NCBI GenBank assembly: GCA_022457155.1 | Contig: JAJGOT010000707.1 | Coordinates: 186,001-250,000 of the forward strand | DNA: 64,000 bases | Direction: 5' to 3' | Origin: Cladopsammia gracilis | Lineage: Eukaryota; Cnidaria; Anthozoa; Scleractinia; Dendrophylliidae | In this document: in pieces, positions 43,387 through 52,403 of the stretch | Layout: every line of letters starts with the position of its first letter | Position numbering within the stretch: position 1 is the first letter of the stretch | Notes under the pieces: model-generated | Databases searched by the model: none | Seen by the model: only the letters and a program-made list of their open reading frames with translations | Told to the model about the DNA's origin: nothing | Translations under genes and position numbers: made by a program

Positions 43387-44667
43387 TCAACAAGCATTGA
43401 TTTTATAATGTCCATACGCCAGTGTTCGGCGTCCATTACTTAGAATGTGTCGTTTATCATCGTAAGGTGAAAGGCTTGTCTTCGTCAAAGTTACAGAATA
43501 GATCTGATGGTTCTCGCTCCTAATTTGATTCATCTGTGCCATCTGTGGACGTTTATCAAATAGGCAGCTCTTATAATCCTGGTGGCGAATTTTCCTCTTT
43601 GTAGTATTCTTGGAGATACCCTTTGCTGTTTTCTTTTCCACTGGTTTGTTGTCTTCAGTGAACAGGATGGAGTACATTTTGGGTCGAAGACCGATAAACT
43701 CAATTATTGGCAAGCCGTGAGTTTCGTCCTTCATTTTACCTAGGGCTTTCTTGTTTTGCGTACTGTACAGAAAATGGTCAGGTGGGTACTCTGACGTGTC
43801 AAAACAATCCAGATCTTGAAGGAAATCCCGGTACAGATCATCTGTGTTCACATCATAACACAGACTGTCGGTATCAGTAAAAAGAAGTTTACATTTAGCT
43901 CCATACTTTGAAACCATATAGTTGTAATGAAAGTCATACATGAGCACTTTCGACAAATCAAGTATGGTAAAACCAACGTAAATAGGGCGATTCAGGTACA
44001 ACTTTGTCTTCTTCATGTTAACAGCGACCAGGTCTTCGGAGAAGATGCGGAAAGAATCAAAGGCAGGTGATGTGGTGAGCTTGTTGAGTTTCTCTGGCTT
44101 TGTCAGCAGCTTGACATTCACACGCTTTTGTAGGTTTTCCATAGTCTTACCAAAGACAGCATTGTTCATGAGTTTAAAGAAGTCTTTCTCAAAATCATTC
44201 GCTGCCATTTTACGTTTTGCTGTGTTGAAGTCAATGTAACTCTTCAGCCAAGTGCTTTGTGAAAAGCCTAATACTCTGTGAATCTTTGTCAACTTCATGC
44301 CAAGGTCTAGGTATAGTTTCAGGTTGCGGTAGTGGAGAATGTAACGATTTTTGTTGAAAAGATTCGGCACTAACTTTGGGACCGCTGCGCCGCCCAACTT
44401 TAGGTCTTCATTGAGTTGTTGACAGTAAGGAGACAGTAAGTTGGAAGTGACCCTCATTTTCTCAGGTGCTAGCGGATAATCTGAATGGAGGTCGTGAAGC
44501 TCTGGTGGGTACTCTAAATCTACATCAAGAATGTAACCCTCCTCGCAGTCATCAGCCACCTTCTGCACATCTAAATCTTCGATTTCTTTTTCTGAAAGCC
44601 AGAAAAAATCATGAGTCGGGAGAGGTTGACTCATGGCCCAACCATACAAGTTGTTGGCGTCTAGGTA
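43387..44667 (-). pseudogene. POLB: Inverted 3' part of polymerase B in left arm of C
   Basis: About 427 codons identical or nearly so to the C-terminal third of the complete gene: palm YLDANNLYGWAM, fingers LMNNAVFGKTMEN and catalytic FTDTDSLCYDV, ending YGHYKINAC. No stop or frameshift. The frame begins abruptly at the edge of a 144-bp MITE (44669-44812), so the rest was lost or never present. It has no start of its own. It is the part of the arm where the inverted repeat enters coding sequence. Confidence 0.8.
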
Positions 44668-44668
44668 C

Positions 44669-44812
44669 TGACTAGGGCACAAAAGTTAGTTTCTGCAAAA
44701 CACCAAAAATTAAGTTACTGAAACGACAAACAAATGAAATTGGAGTCATTCAGCGCGAATTAGACCGACCCCTTGGTTAGTTTTGCAGAAACTAACTTTT
44801 GTGCCCTAGTCA
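44669..44812. mobile_element. 144-bp hairpin MITE
   Basis: Perfect ~33-bp inverted ends beginning TGACTAGGGCACAAAAG. It sits at the exact end of the inverted homology between the arms of C. Immediate flanks are ambiguous because ACTGACTAGG extends the palindrome on both sides. Confidence 0.75.
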
Positions 44813-44814
44813 GT

Positions 44815-46325
44815 GTGGCTGACTTCATTCTCTGGCAATGGATCGATCAGCAATAACAACGGAACCATTTCATGCATTATCACCTGAGTTATCAGTGGCA
44901 TTTTCTTAACGAAAGAGACGTTTATTTAGTAAATGGGCACCAACACGATTTTACATTACGTTAATTACTAAATAATGGTCAGTTTGTATATAGTTTCGAC
45001 AGCGGAGCCGAACGTTTTTAAGGAGAAAATGTTGCGGGAATATATGTTAGAAAAATTAGAACCCGCAAAAATTTAGTGCGAACGGTAATACGGACCACCA
45101 AAGCATATATTTTTACACAAACATTACGTAATGTCTTATTACAATCTCATATTTTCAGCAGTATGTAAATACAAATGAATAGTTCAATTACCCTTGAGAC
45201 AGCTTAATTGTAATTAAAAAGAGTATTTTGAACTCGTGTCTTTTCTCTTTAGCACGCGAATAGCGCTGTGCATCCAAACAATACTTGACTTCAAGAAAAA
45301 GCATTGTTAATTCGTTCCTAAACTGTTATCGCTATTTGAACGTTCATTCGTCACGCTTTAAACTATCGCAGGCCAGTTACTTTTCTTTCGAGTAAAGTTG
45401 TTAAATTTAATACAAATTAATGTTTGGACATGCAACTTTGCTTTGGTTATCTGGTTACTTTCTTATAAATAAATATGGTCAAGGATTTCCGAAAACAGCC
45501 TCGAATCCAACAAGTTAATTTATTGGATGATAAACGTTAAAGTGCGAACTCGGCTTCACTGATTGATATCGCCGAACGTTATAAGTATTTCAAGAAAGAA
45601 GACGATCGGTTCCATCGTTAAGTTTGGTTTTCTTACCATTTGACTGTGCTGTGCGTGGATTTGAATGGTTGTAAATAGAACCGCTTTTGTTGACATGACG
45701 ATTTGATATAACTTTGACGAGGTTTGTTAAAATTAAACGTGTGGCTTTGTTGTCTTAGCACGGCTGCTTTGTTTTTTTGACAGAGGTGCTAATTTTCCAT
45801 GCAAATTTATAGTTCAGTGTTCGCATAATTAAAAGTTTGAACTTTGAAGCTACCGGAAAGTCAAAGTGATAAATAAGAGTAGACTTAACCTACTGAAATC
45901 ATCGATTAAAATACACCACAATTTATGGATCGAATGGCCTTCATAAAACTACCAATTCATAGAATTGAATGGTGCGAAAACCGCTTTTAACCAATCGTCT
46001 TCTAGAGAGAGAGAAACACTGTTTTATTAAGATTAAGTTTTACAAAGAATAGAAGCGAACACTATAAAGACGAGAGCATATATCTACCCAACTCTGCAAT
46101 ACAAACAAGCGTTAACAAGCGTTGATCTTATAATGTCCATAAGCCAGTGTCTTACATCCGTTTTGTAAAATATAGCGTTTGTCGTCATAGGGAGATAGAC
46201 TTGTTTTGGTCAAGTCGTAGAATAGAATTGATGATTCTTGCTTCTAATTTGGTTCATCCGTGCCATCTGTGGTGGTGTAAATGGTTTTACAGATTTAAGT
46301 TTATTGTGCTCCTGACATTAATAGG
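44815..46325. other. Non-coding interior of element C
   Basis: AT-rich. About 45150-45260 matches B near 19060-19160. About 45770-45865 matches an internal arm segment of A (near 4190-4250). About 45900-46100 matches, inverted, B at 20270-20420. A displaced polymerase C-terminal fragment lies near 46108-46275 on the minus strand. These shared blocks link A, B and C to one ancestor. No gene is supported. Confidence 0.55.
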
Positions 46326-46715
46326 TTATAAAGTGAGCCATTGAGGAGGTAAATGTTTTGTCCTTTGACGGCGTTTAATAGTTTTTGTTGTTTTTCTAAC
46401 ACCGCTTGCTTTAAACTGCGGTAAAGCTTTTGGTTCTCTGGGTGTCGATACATGACAAACAGTGCGTTGTTCTTCTTGTTCAGTCGATGGCAGTGCTTCG
46501 CTTGTGGAACATTCTCCCGAGTCTTTGCGGTTGTTCTCCGTGTTGTGGTAGATAATTACTTTAACTTTTGGTTGTAGTTTGGTCTCTTGAAGGTACTTTC
46601 TCCGTTGCGCGTGATCCAACTGATGAACATCTGCAAGATGGTCAGCTAGTCTTAAGAGGTACTTTGCACCGCATCCTTGAATCGGACAATCTCTACAAAC
46701 TCTTTTGTGGACCAT
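46326..46715 (-). CDS. Small zinc-finger protein of element C
   Basis: About 129 residues from ATG 46713-46715. The zinc unit is VCRDCPIQGCGAKYL, then DHLADVHQLDH. A Ser/Glu-rich middle follows (NNRKDSGECSTSEALPS) and a basic C-terminus (KRRQRTKHLPP). It is the orthologue of 19610-19999. It is transcribed away from the polymerase start at 47038. The 320-bp gap contains four GCCAA motifs and a CCAAT. It is intact, like the polymerase beside it. A sequence-specific regulator or replication accessory is the natural guess; I cannot name a family beyond zinc finger. Confidence 0.65.
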   Translation of the reverse strand: MVHKRVCRDCPIQGCGAKYLLRLADHLADVHQLDHAQRRKYLQETKLQPKVKVIIYHNTENNRKDSGECSTSEALPSTEQEEQRTVCHVSTPREPKALPQFKASGVRKTTKTIKRRQRTKHLPPQWLTL

Positions 46716-46784
46716 GTTTACAGTTAGACGACAAGACACAAATGACATTTGTGTAACAATTTTTCTGTATACATTGATGATCAA

Positions 46785-46835
46785 ACAGGCCAAAACCAGG
46801 CCAAAAAAGCCAAAGCCAGGCCAAGTACGGCAAAA
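46785..46835. promoter_or_regulatory. GCCAA cluster in divergent promoter
   Basis: Four GCCAA/TTGGC motifs within 50 bp, upstream of the zinc-finger gene. It corresponds to the seven-copy cluster at 19472-19545 in B. Confidence 0.4.
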
Positions 46836-47037
46836 CCGTCAACAGCGCCATATTCTGCTTGCCATAGTGACGTCATAATGGTTTCTTTAACCAACCAATG
46901 AAGAGAGGGATTTCATAATCGCATTGTTTAGGACGCAAATAAATTTGACTCTTGTACAACCATGATTTATTTCGAAACAAGCTTTCGAAGAGTGTGGATC
47001 AAAAACGTAAGTGGACAGCGATTGTTAAGAGTATAGA

Positions 47038-50000
47038 ATGGCTTTCATATGTGATATTTGCAAGAAGCAGTTTTCTCAGGAAACTAACCTGGCACGACAT
47101 AAGAAAGCAGTTCACGGTGGCAGTTCTTTTCATTGTGAGCGGTGTGGTGATTCCTTTAATCGAAAAGATGCTTTAAAGCGGCATATGAAGAAACATTCTC
47201 AAGACAAGACACATCAATGTCAGCATTGCAGTCGCAAGTTTTATCGTCAAGATATGTGCTTAGAACACCAAAAGCTATGCGAGGTCGAGAAACGGCCATC
47301 CTTTGAAAATGGCATGAAACGAAAACTTAGTACCATAGAGGTGGATAGCGACGCTCCAGCAAGTAAAGAAATCAAACTGGATGACAAGGTGGAGCACAGT
47401 GTGCCCTCACAAGCCGCAAATGAAGCTGTGCAAGACGACAACACAGAAGATCATTGCGATTTCATCTCGGCGTTTAAGTGTACTTTGAAGACCTTCAAGT
47501 TAAAACCTCGTATTCAAGAGAAAAACGATCTAAGACTGTTTCTACATAGCAAGAAGAAGCCGCTCCTTCATCGTTTGAAACAAGAACGTGCTGCTAAGAA
47601 AGGAATAAAGTGGTTTGTCAGCGTTCAAGTGAAGTTCGTGAAACCAAAAGCAGATGGTTCCGATCTGGTCGCAGAACCGCATTTTCGGAGTTTATGTATG
47701 ACTACAGTCAACGCACATGAAATAGAAGAACAGCTTAACGACGCTAACCAGAAGATTTTAAGCGCCTTTGCGACTTATCAAAAAGAAGGAAGTGGCTGGA
47801 TGCTCTTAGAAATACTGCATCTAGATTTAAATGTAGCTCAGTACAAGCCTCTGAAAGGATCGAGCTATCTCCCTCTGCCAAAGAAATCAAATAACAAAAA
47901 GGCGATTGTTAATATCAAGAATGGCGACAACAACTGCTTCATGTGGAGCGTGCTGGCAGCTTTACATCCAATTCCACGGAGATCTTACGCTGCACGGATT
48001 CATCATTACCAAGCACACGTAAAGGAACTGAACTTTGAAGGTATAGAATTTCCGGTGCCTGTTAGTAAAATTCCAACATTTGAAAAGCAAAACCAGATAG
48101 CTGTTAACGTGTTTGGATTTGAGCAAGGTGCATTATTTCCTGTTTTCATAAGCAAGGAACGCTATCCTGTTCACGTCAACTTAATGCTCTATTCTCTGGG
48201 TGAGAAACGCCATTACTGCCTGATCCGAAACCTCAACCGACTTCTTTCAAGTCAAACGCGATATGAAGGTCAAATGTTTTACTGCCCTCACTGTCTTCAC
48301 GGTTTAGTGCGAGAGCTACTTTTAGAAGATCACAAGCTTCTTTGCAGTCAACATGGGCCTCAGAGAATAGAACTACCAAGCGGCGAAAACATGTTTCTCC
48401 AGTTTAAAGATTTCCCTAAGCAGCGCCGGGTCCCCTTTGTGATTTTTGCAGATTTTGAGAGCTTGACCACCACGATACACACTGTCTCGCCCGATCCCAG
48501 CAAATCATCGACCGAAAAGTTCCAGAACCACCAAGCATGTGGGTTCTCTTATGTCATAGTCTCCGAGAGGCTTGACTACTGCAAACCTCCTGTAGTCTAC
48601 CGAGGCGAAGATGCTGTGAACAAGTTTCTTGAGTCTATACAACAAGAGGAGGAGAGAATTCAGGCCATCTTAAGACAGATTGTTCCCATGCAACTGACAC
48701 CTACTGAGGAACAGCAGTTTCGACGCGCCACTCATTGTCATATCTGTAGAGAGGAACTTGGAGCCGATAGAAAGCGTGATCGCTGTCATCTCACTGGCAG
48801 ATTTAGAGGGGGGGCTCATAATTCTTGCAACTTAAACTTTCAATTTACTGGTAGAATACCAGTCATTTTTCATAATCTCATGGGGTATGACTCTCATCTC
48901 ATCATGCAAGGCGCTGAGAAGTTTAAGAACAAACCCCTTAACTGCATCCCGAACAACACGGAAAAGTACATTTCCTTCTCGATTGGTCACCTGGATTTCA
49001 TTGATTCATATCAGTTTATGAACGCGTCATTAGAGAAACTTGTGTGTAACTTGTCTCAGGAAGGAGATGGTAAAATTCACGTTCTCAAGCGCTACATTGA
49101 AGAAAACAAAGTGCCTCTGTTGTTGAGAAAAGGTGTTTACCCGTACGATTATATGGATGATATGCACAAATTTCAAGAACGACAGCTTCCTCCCAAAAAA
49201 GCATTCTTCAGCCGGCTAACGGAAGAGCACATTAGCGACCAAGATTATCAGCAGGCGCAAAATGTGTTTACGACCTTTCAAATGCAAAATCTCGGCGACT
49301 ACCACGATCTTTACCTTCTCTCAGATCTGGTTTTATTGGCTGATGTGTTCGAAAACTTCCGAAGCATCTGTTTGAATTACTATGGACTGGACCCCGCTCA
49401 TTACTACACTTCTCCTGGTCTAGCCTGGTCCGCCTGCCTCAAGATGACCGAAGTAGCACTTGAACTTATAACCGAGTCTGATATCTACCTTTTCCTAGAG
49501 GAGGGCATTCGTGGCGGTATTTCCATGATCAGCAATCGCTACAGCAAAGCAAATAACCCATATGCCTCTGGCTATGACTCAACGCAAGATAAGAACTATA
49601 TCATGTACCTAGACGCCAACAACTTGTATGGTTGGGCCATGAGTCAACCTCTCCCGACTCATGATTTTTTCTGGCTTTCAGAAAAAGAAATCGAAGATTT
49701 AGATGTGCAGAAGGTGGCTGATGACTGCGAGGAGGGTTACATTCTTGATGTAGATTTAGAGTACCCACCAGAGCTTCACAACCTCCATTCAGATTATCCG
49801 CTAGCACCTGAGAAAATGAGGGTCACTTCCAACTTACTGTCTCCTTACTGTCAACAACTCAATGAAGACCTAAAGCTGGGTGGCGCAGCGGTCCCAAAGT
49901 TAGTGCCGAATCTTTTCAACAAAAATCGTTACATTCTCCACTACCGCAACCTGAAACTATACCTAGACCTTGGCATGAAGTTGACAAAGATTCACAGAGT

Positions 50001-50886
50001 ATTAGGCTTTTCACAAAGCACTTGGCTGAAGAGTTACATTGACTTCAACACAGCAAAACGTAAAATGGCAGCGAATGATTTTGAGAAAGACTTCTTTAAA
50101 CTCATGAACAATGCTGTCTTTGGTAAGACTATGGAAAACCTACGAAAGCGTGTGAATGTCAAGCTGCTGACAAAGCCAGAGAAACTCAACAAGCTCACCG
50201 CATCACCTGCCTTTGATTCTTTCCGCATCTTCTCCGAAGACCTGGTCGCTGTTAACATGAAGAAGACAAAGTTGTACCTGAATCGCCCTATTTACGTTGG
50301 TTTTACCATACTTGATTTGTCGAAAGTGCTCATGTATGACTTTCATTACAACTATATGGTTTCAAAGTATGGAGCTAAATGTAAACTTCTTTTTACTGAT
50401 ACCGACAGTCTGTGTTATGATGTGAACACAGATGATCTGTACCGGGATTTCCTTCAAGATCTGGATTGTTTTGACACGTCAGAGTACCCACCTGACCATT
50501 TTCTGTACAGTACGCAAAACAAGAAAGCCCTGGGTAAAATGAAGGACGAAACTCACGGCTTGCCAATAATTGAGTTTATCGGTCTTCGACCCAAAATGTA
50601 CTCCATCCTGTTTACTGAAGACAACAAACCAGTGGAAAAGAAAACAGCAAAGGGTATCTCCAAGAATACTACAAAGAGGAAAATTCGCCACCAGGATTAT
50701 AAGAGCTGCCTATTTGATAAACGTCCACAGATGGCACAGATGAATCAAATTAGGAGCGAGAACCATCAGATCTATTCTGTAACTTTGACGAAGACAAGCC
50801 TTTCACCTTACGATGATAAACGACACATTCTAAGTAATGGACGCCAAACACTGGCGTATGGACATTATAAAATCAATGCTTGTTGA
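47038..50886 (+). CDS. POLB: Zinc-finger protein-primed DNA polymerase B, intact
   Basis: 1282 residues, uninterrupted. The N-terminus has three zinc fingers: C5/C8/H21/H26, C33/C36/H49/H53 and C61/C64/H77/C81 (the last is C2HC). Near residue 300 is GDNNCFMWSVLAALHP, a Cys-containing block also seen, diverged, in the outer polymerase. The exonuclease DxE is D472/E474 (FADFESLT). A four-Cys block C567, C570, C583, C597 (CHIC ... DRCHLTGRFRGG ... CN) resembles an endonuclease VII-type zinc motif. Palm motif A is at D859 (YLDANNLYG), the fingers motif near 1021 (KLMNNAVFGKTMEN) and catalytic DTD at D1121/D1123. This is the DNA_pol_B_2 type that primes from a terminal protein. The start ATG 47038 matches the position in B. 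It should replicate element C and could act on B and A in trans. Confidence 0.9.
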   Translation: MAFICDICKKQFSQETNLARHKKAVHGGSSFHCERCGDSFNRKDALKRHMKKHSQDKTHQCQHCSRKFYRQDMCLEHQKLCEVEKRPSFENGMKRKLSTIEVDSDAPASKEIKLDDKVEHSVPSQAANEAVQDDNTEDHCDFISAFKCTLKTFKLKPRIQEKNDLRLFLHSKKKPLLHRLKQERAAKKGIKWFVSVQVKFVKPKADGSDLVAEPHFRSLCMTTVNAHEIEEQLNDANQKILSAFATYQKEGSGWMLLEILHLDLNVAQYKPLKGSSYLPLPKKSNNKKAIVNIKNGDNNCFMWSVLAALHPIPRRSYAARIHHYQAHVKELNFEGIEFPVPVSKIPTFEKQNQIAVNVFGFEQGALFPVFISKERYPVHVNLMLYSLGEKRHYCLIRNLNRLLSSQTRYEGQMFYCPHCLHGLVRELLLEDHKLLCSQHGPQRIELPSGENMFLQFKDFPKQRRVPFVIFADFESLTTTIHTVSPDPSKSSTEKFQNHQACGFSYVIVSERLDYCKPPVVYRGEDAVNKFLESIQQEEERIQAILRQIVPMQLTPTEEQQFRRATHCHICREELGADRKRDRCHLTGRFRGGAHNSCNLNFQFTGRIPVIFHNLMGYDSHLIMQGAEKFKNKPLNCIPNNTEKYISFSIGHLDFIDSYQFMNASLEKLVCNLSQEGDGKIHVLKRYIEENKVPLLLRKGVYPYDYMDDMHKFQERQLPPKKAFFSRLTEEHISDQDYQQAQNVFTTFQMQNLGDYHDLYLLSDLVLLADVFENFRSICLNYYGLDPAHYYTSPGLAWSACLKMTEVALELITESDIYLFLEEGIRGGISMISNRYSKANNPYASGYDSTQDKNYIMYLDANNLYGWAMSQPLPTHDFFWLSEKEIEDLDVQKVADDCEEGYILDVDLEYPPELHNLHSDYPLAPEKMRVTSNLLSPYCQQLNEDLKLGGAAVPKLVPNLFNKNRYILHYRNLKLYLDLGMKLTKIHRVLGFSQSTWLKSYIDFNTAKRKMAANDFEKDFFKLMNNAVFGKTMENLRKRVNVKLLTKPEKLNKLTASPAFDSFRIFSEDLVAVNMKKTKLYLNRPIYVGFTILDLSKVLMYDFHYNYMVSKYGAKCKLLFTDTDSLCYDVNTDDLYRDFLQDLDCFDTSEYPPDHFLYSTQNKKALGKMKDETHGLPIIEFIGLRPKMYSILFTEDNKPVEKKTAKGISKNTTKRKIRHQDYKSCLFDKRPQMAQMNQIRSENHQIYSVTLTKTSLSPYDDKRHILSNGRQTLAYGHYKINAC

Positions 50887-50951
50887 GTCCTTTGAAAAAA
50901 AAATCTGTGTAGCTGTATGTAAATATCACTCGGAACTTTAGATTTGTTGAC

Positions 50952-51140
50952 TTACCTTTTAACTACCTTTGAAACGTTGATGAACATATCAAATAAATAC
51001 AAGTTGAAATGATAACTGTCTGGGTGTTCTTTCGTTATGCGGTAATCTAAACTACAAACCTTGAAACAGTGTTCTACATTTGCATTTGGACCATAACAGA
51101 GCGCTCCCATGGGTGTTATGTACAGAAGGTAGATACGCAT
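50952..51140 (-). CDS. Conserved 62-residue ORF in arm (C right)
   Basis: Mirror copy of 43133-43321 with a few substitutions (FINVSKVVKR for FINVPKVVKR). Still open and still ending at GTAAGT. Function unknown. Confidence 0.45.
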   Translation of the reverse strand: MRIYLLYITPMGALCYGPNANVEHCFKVCSLDYRITKEHPDSYHFNLYLFDMFINVSKVVKR

Positions 51141-51687
51141 ATATTTATTTCAGTCAATACATCTACTGAGATTAACACATCACAAATTAGGAATCGAATG
51201 GCCCTCCTTAAACTTATAACATGAAATCGATCAAAAACCCCTTTTAAACCAATCACTTACTAGAGAAAATTAGAAACGATTTGTTAGGATGTCAAAGTTG
51301 TTGATAGAAGAGACAATGAACCTACAAATTTTTTAATCTGTACAGACGCGCTTTCATAATACAATTCTATCAAACAATTATTTTGCTGACAATACAAAAC
51401 ACAAAAAACATTAGAAGAAAGCAAACACGCATACAAAACTACCGCATTTATAACCATCACGTCATACTTTACTGACTGGGCAAGCTTAAACAGGCCGTCT
51501 AACCCTATTGTTTACCACGATGATGTCATTTTCCCGCTTAAATTGCTTTATATATGCGGACCCGCTTGATCCACATGATCCACATGATCCACCGGTTGCA
51601 GAACCGCTATTCTGTATACTACTATTGCTTAAGGGCAAAATCCCGTTATTAAACAAGCTGAAAAAATCTAAACAACTGTATATAACA

Positions 51688-51918
51688 ATGTCTACTATAA
51701 AAGAAATAATTGCCCTTCTCCAGGAAGCAAATAAAAAATCTGATGAATTGTATCAGAAGCATGAAGACTTAAAAATCAGCTACAACCGCCTTTATCAAGA
51801 CTATATGAAACTGCAAAACAGACTACTATGTCAAGATTGCAAAGCACGATGTAAAGAAGAGGAAGAAGGTGGTTGCACCGAACTTTGTCATCTTTGCAGC
51901 AGGCGAGGTGATCCATAA
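51688..51918 (+). CDS. Small coiled-coil, Cys-rich protein of outer element
   Basis: 76 residues from ATG 51688, chosen because TGTATATAACA lies directly upstream, like other outer-element starts, and the frame upstream runs into element C. Residues 1-50 form a charged heptad-like helix (EIIALLQEANKKSDELYQKH). The C-terminus has CQDCKARC then CTELCHLC, probably a zinc-binding knot. Belongs to the outer element, immediately right of C. Function unknown; dimeric zinc adaptor is a guess. Confidence 0.5.
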   Translation: MSTIKEIIALLQEANKKSDELYQKHEDLKISYNRLYQDYMKLQNRLLCQDCKARCKEEEEGGCTELCHLCSRRGDP

Positions 51919-52070
51919 ATTCCGAAGCGCCCCATAAATTTCGAAGCGCCCCAACTTTGTTGAAAAAAGTTTTTTGGGGGCGCTTCGGAATTTATTTTTT
52001 TTAAAAATAAAAAAAGGGGAAGCTTCGGAATTTATGGGGCGCTTTGCTATTTTGGGGCGCTTTGTAATGT
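51914..52070. repeat. Inverted and direct repeats of GAAGCGCCCC
   Basis: CCGAAGCGCCCC and TCGAAGCGCCCC (about 51923-51953) face GGGGGCGCTTCGG (about 51975-51988). GGAAGCTTCGG and two more GGGGCGCTTTG units follow. A long hairpin can form right after the stop of the preceding gene. May act as a convergent transcription stop or a structural site; nothing else in 51919-52119. Confidence 0.5.
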
Positions 52071-52119
52071 TCCAGAAGTTTCGTTTCCGAATTGAACATT
52101 TACATTACTAAATTTAAAC

Positions 52120-52356
52120 ATGACTATATTGCGAGATACTGAAGTTTATAATCGTTTTATCACACAACTGTCTATCATTACACGTATGGATAAAAAGAAA
52201 AAATACAAGACTCAACTAAATGTCCTTGATAATCAACATAAACAAGTCTTGCTACGTTCACTCACTGCCAATAACTACATAATCGAACTTCACCGCTCGC
52301 AACTACCAGAAAAGCTCTGTGTCATATTCGAAGCTCTTAGTTTAACAGTAGAATAG
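52120..52356 (+). CDS. 78-residue hypothetical protein of outer element
   Basis: Intact small frame: MTILRDTEVYNRFITQL at the start, basic middle (MDKKKKYKTQLNVLD), amphipathic remainder with LEU-rich LLRSLTANNYIIELH. Codon use and composition look protein-like. No motif recognised. It lies between two outer-element genes on the same strand, 48 bp before the zinc-ribbon gene. Confidence 0.45.
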   Translation: MTILRDTEVYNRFITQLSIITRMDKKKKYKTQLNVLDNQHKQVLLRSLTANNYIIELHRSQLPEKLCVIFEALSLTVE

Positions 52357-52403
52357 GAGTTTATCCAACAATACCGTAAAAGCAAGTTTGTTATAAATTC
52401 AAA

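Larger units (their letters stand above)
42651..51623. mobile_element. Element C: PolB-only Polinton-type satellite, intact polymerase
   Basis: Begins AGTAGTATACAG and ends with the complement. Flanked by perfect 6-bp duplications ATTGCT (42645-42650 and 51624-51629). The inverted arms are about 2 kb (42651-44667 and roughly 49612-51623) and include the last 430 codons of the polymerase. Genes: partial polymerase (-), zinc-finger protein (-), complete polymerase (+), and a 62-residue ORF in each arm. No integrase or capsid gene. The intact polymerase and perfect duplications mark it as the youngest of the three. Confidence 0.9.

Noticed and set aside
42651..51623. Element C as a complete stand-alone Polinton.
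   Set aside because: No integrase, ATPase, protease or capsid gene anywhere between its ends.
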